Of a DNA stretch of 55,866 nucleotides, positions 54,294 through 55,866 are shown piece by piece. A model generated the notes under the pieces. That model searched no databases. It saw only the letters and a program-made list of their open reading frames with translations, and was not told where the DNA came from. The stretch is from Anaerolinea sp. Lineage in GTDB: Bacteria > Chloroflexota > Anaerolineae > Anaerolineales > Anaerolineaceae. The stretch is from assembly GCA_020725865.1 (NCBI GenBank), contig DYEC01000025.1, positions 1 through 55,866 of the forward strand. The letters run 5' to 3'. How positions within the stretch are numbered: position 1 is the first letter of the stretch; each line of letters begins with the position of its first letter. Position numbers and translations under genes: made by a program.

Positions 54294-54366
54294 TTTAATA
54301 TCCTCCATCATCCGGCAATTCAGGCACCCAGGCAAAACCCGGATGCCCGAACCGCGCGAAAAGCCG

Positions 54367-55254
54367 CTATTGTTTGATATCTTCTGAGGTGATTTTGAAA
54401 TCTGGGCCGAAGAATTTTTGATTGATTTTATCGAGCGTCCCATCCGCCTGCATGGCGCTTAATGCCTTGTTGACAGGCTCAACCAGATCACTGCCTTTTG
54501 GGTAAATAAAGCCCAGCTCATCACTGGAAATCGAGGGACCAATCAGCTCCAGCTTATCGGCATTCTCACCCATATACCCCATGCCCGCCACTGCATCTAT
54601 AATCACCGCATCCAGATCGCCGGAAATTAGCGCCTGCACAGCAAAGGGAAACTGCTCAAATGCTTTGATGCGACTCTCAGGCAAATATTGCTTGGCGGTT
54701 TCATAATTGGTTGTATTCGCCTGAGTGCCTAACACTAATTTCTCGTCTTTAACAATATCCTCAATGCTACTAAAGCGGTTTTCCCCCTTGCGCACCAGCA
54801 AACGCTGTTGAATCTTAATATATCCGATCGAAAAGTCAACAATTTTTGCTCGATCTTCAGTGATGGTGATCCCATCGGCGCCCACATCATACTGTCCATC
54901 CGCCACAGCTTGGATCAATCCATCCCACGCTGCTTCAACAAAAACTGGGGTGCAGTGCAGGCGAGTGCAAATCTCATTCCAAGCTTCGTAGTCCCATCCT
55001 CCTGGCTCGCCAGTACTAACCAGAATGTAATTAAACGGCAAATAAGCATTCTCAACAGCTATCTTAATTTCGCGACAGCCCAAATCTACAATTGCAGTTT
55101 CTGCTGAACCAAGACAACCTTGAGGTTGTGCAGTAGGCTGGGTGCCCTGCGGTACAGCCTCAGTCGGACCGGCAACTGGTGTTTGAGCAGGTGTGCAAGC
55201 CGCCAACAAACTTGCAAACCAGACAGCAATGAGCAGAAGAGTTCTCTCTTTCAT
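54367..55254 (-). CDS. polar amino acid ABC importer, substrate-binding lipoprotein
   Basis: A 295-residue solute-binding protein of family 3 (PF00497). The signal peptide ends in the lipobox LLAAC, followed by a Thr/Pro-rich tether. The core has [38 protein letters not shown] and [17 protein letters not shown], all family-typical for amino acid binding. Ligand not determined. GGAGG lies eight bases before ATG 55254. The long structured leader upstream suggests RNA-level control. Confidence 0.92.
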   Translation of the reverse strand: MKERTLLLIAVWFASLLAACTPAQTPVAGPTEAVPQGTQPTAQPQGCLGSAETAIVDLGCREIKIAVENAYLPFNYILVSTGEPGGWDYEAWNEICTRLHCTPVFVEAAWDGLIQAVADGQYDVGADGITITEDRAKIVDFSIGYIKIQQRLLVRKGENRFSSIEDIVKDEKLVLGTQANTTNYETAKQYLPESRIKAFEQFPFAVQALISGDLDAVIIDAVAGMGYMGENADKLELIGPSISSDELGFIYPKGSDLVEPVNKALSAMQADGTLDKINQKFFGPDFKITSEDIKQ

Positions 55255-55327
55255 CTTTATATCCTCCGAATTTTTTGATTGAATTTGAACAGAATCCAAA
55301 AACTCCATGATAGTTTAATCAACGATA

Positions 55328-55417
55328 ACAGCACAGTCAGCCGAACGGCACGATAGGGAGAGATTGCTGAAGCTGGCCAAGCTGTGCTGTGCCAGGCTCT
55401 GTTCCATCAATCTCTCC
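55328..55417 (-). ncRNA. structured leader with potential pseudoknot
   Basis: Read on the minus strand: a 10-bp helix (55408-55417 with 55357-55366; GGAGAGATTG/CAATCTCTCC) encloses a second helix (55391-55395 with 55373-55377). The loop segment at 55382-55390 is the exact complement of 55328-55336 downstream (9 bp), so an H-type pseudoknot is possible. It lies about 75 bases before the binding-protein start codon. No known riboswitch family is recognised. The pairing is directly visible; function is inferred. Confidence 0.5.
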
Positions 55418-55495
55418 AGGAAGGGTATAAGATGTAGACCTTCTTCTCACACCTCCAATGTTTTGGACCGCTTAAGACAGTTCCCAATGATCACG

Positions 55496-55531
55496 TAATA
55501 AAAAAAGACCTTCCTTTCCGGAAGGTCTTTT
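55496..55531 (-). terminator. attenuator-like terminator in the leader of the amino acid importer
   Basis: Minus-strand transcripts would form a 12-bp stem AAAAGACCTTCC/GGAAGGTCTTTT (55520-55531 with 55503-55514) with a 5-base loop and a U-rich end. It lies about 110 bases after the predicted transcription start and 240 bases before the first gene, so it may end a short RNA or act as an attenuator. Confidence 0.85.
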
Positions 55532-55637
55532 CTACGCTGTAGATTTATCTAGGTCGCTCAAAGCGTAAACAACCGAACCTCCCTGGAAAGGTCGGGACTA
55601 TTTACGCTTCGCTTAGCTCCGAAATAGACTAACATCA
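55532..55637 (-). ncRNA. leader or small RNA upstream of the terminator
   Basis: From the predicted start near 55637 to the terminator, the minus strand holds a 9-bp helix AAGCGTAAA/TTTACGCTT (55601-55609 with 55561-55569) topped by CCGA-CCT/AGG-TCGG with a bulge. The segment 55585-55593 nearly repeats the 5' arm of the terminator and could pair with its 3' arm as an antiterminator. It may be an attenuator aptamer or a separate small RNA. Confidence 0.45.
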
Positions 55638-55643
55638 AAACAA

Positions 55644-55672
55644 TTTATAACATGCTGGTTTTCAAATGTCAA
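55644..55672 (-). promoter_or_regulatory. promoter of the amino acid importer leader
   Basis: On the minus strand: consensus TTGACA (55667-55672), 17-bp spacer and TATAAA (55644-55649). It is among the strongest promoters in the window and reads into the leader and the importer operon. Confidence 0.8.
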
Positions 55673-55686
55673 GGCATTAATCTTAA

Positions 55687-55866
55687 GAATTTATAACACA
55701 GTTGCTGGCTATTGCCTATTTGCTCCCGGCACTGACCGGCTTGCACCTGCCAAAGCGCTGGCAAGCCTATCTGGCTTCCCGGGATCGGCTGAGTTTTGTC
55801 CAATTGGGCTTATGGTCCCTGGAGTGGCTGTATGTCCCAAGGCATCTCAAGGTCTGGCGACGCTTA
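55687..55866 (+). CDS. partial open frame at the right edge, identity unknown
   Basis: The plus-strand frame is open from 55687 (after an in-frame stop at 55684) to the window end, 60 codons without ATG; a TTG at 55702 could start it. The translated part is rich in Leu, Trp and Arg (for example KRWQAYLASRDRLSF and RHLKVWRRL) with one hydrophobic stretch. The other frames and the minus strand are interrupted. The composition looks protein-like and might be a C-terminal transposase fragment, but I cannot confirm that. Confidence 0.4.

Noticed and set aside
1-55866. CRISPR array, prophage or complete insertion sequence
   Set aside because: No regularly spaced repeats, phage structural genes or intact transposase with terminal repeats were seen; only a possible remnant at the right edge.

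Overview
The window looks like a chromosomal segment of a Chloroflexota bacterium, probably class Anaerolineae. This is an inference from overall style: Thr/Pro 'TPTPT' linkers in a LysM protein and in lipoproteins, a HemW/PGM/TrxB housekeeping mix typical of that group, and roughly even G+C. No rRNA or other phylogenetic marker is present. Genes are densely packed, there is no CRISPR array and no intact insertion sequence, and two tRNA genes (Pro, Met) lie in the left and right parts.

Left part (1-16.5 kb) is mostly housekeeping: tRNA-Pro, a PH/SHOCT membrane protein, a polytopic membrane protein, an OmpR-type two-component pair followed by a lipoprotein HtrA protease whose promoter carries a four-step 11-bp direct-repeat array, a class III aminotransferase, thioredoxin reductase, a LysM protein, HemW, phosphoglycerate mutase, and a heterodimeric ABC exporter with one degenerate ATP site.

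16.7-25.7 kb: a binding-protein-dependent ABC importer of the Fe3+/polyamine/thiamine type converges with a compact ethanolamine ammonia-lyase operon on the minus strand (eutA-eutB-eutC-eutL, preceded by a MoaD-like gene). EutL is the only microcompartment shell protein seen.

25.7-50.4 kb is the accessory core. It holds all three parts of an AllFGH-like (FdrA, DUF1116, DUF2877) carbamoyltransferase, a tandem cyclase-family (PF04199) hydrolase whose first half has lost metal ligands, a CoxM/S/L-type molybdenum hydroxylase with a membrane-anchored CoxG, an NCS2 nucleobase permease, a second complete three-subunit molybdenum hydroxylase, and a Na+-pumping biotin-dependent decarboxylase operon (carboxyltransferase, OadG-like, biotin carrier, OadB-like). 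That last operon ends with a second cyclase and a second copy of a 241-residue GNAT-like protein whose paralogue opens the region. The content suggests an anaerobic route for N-heterocycles: uptake by the NCS2 permease, hydroxylation at Mo centres, ring opening by the cyclases, carbamoyl transfer to phosphate (ATP yield), and decarboxylation coupled to Na+ export. Oxidative pyrimidine breakdown through barbiturate or methylbarbiturate to malonate or methylmalonate is one chemically consistent substrate choice, but it is only a hypothesis. Promoters in this region share sequence blocks, which points to common control.

Right part (50.5-55.9 kb): an enolase-superfamily epimerase, a DUF72 protein, tRNA-Met, and a polar amino-acid ABC importer on the minus strand. 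The importer is preceded by a strong promoter, an attenuator-like terminator and a potentially pseudoknotted leader. An open frame of unknown identity runs off the right edge.
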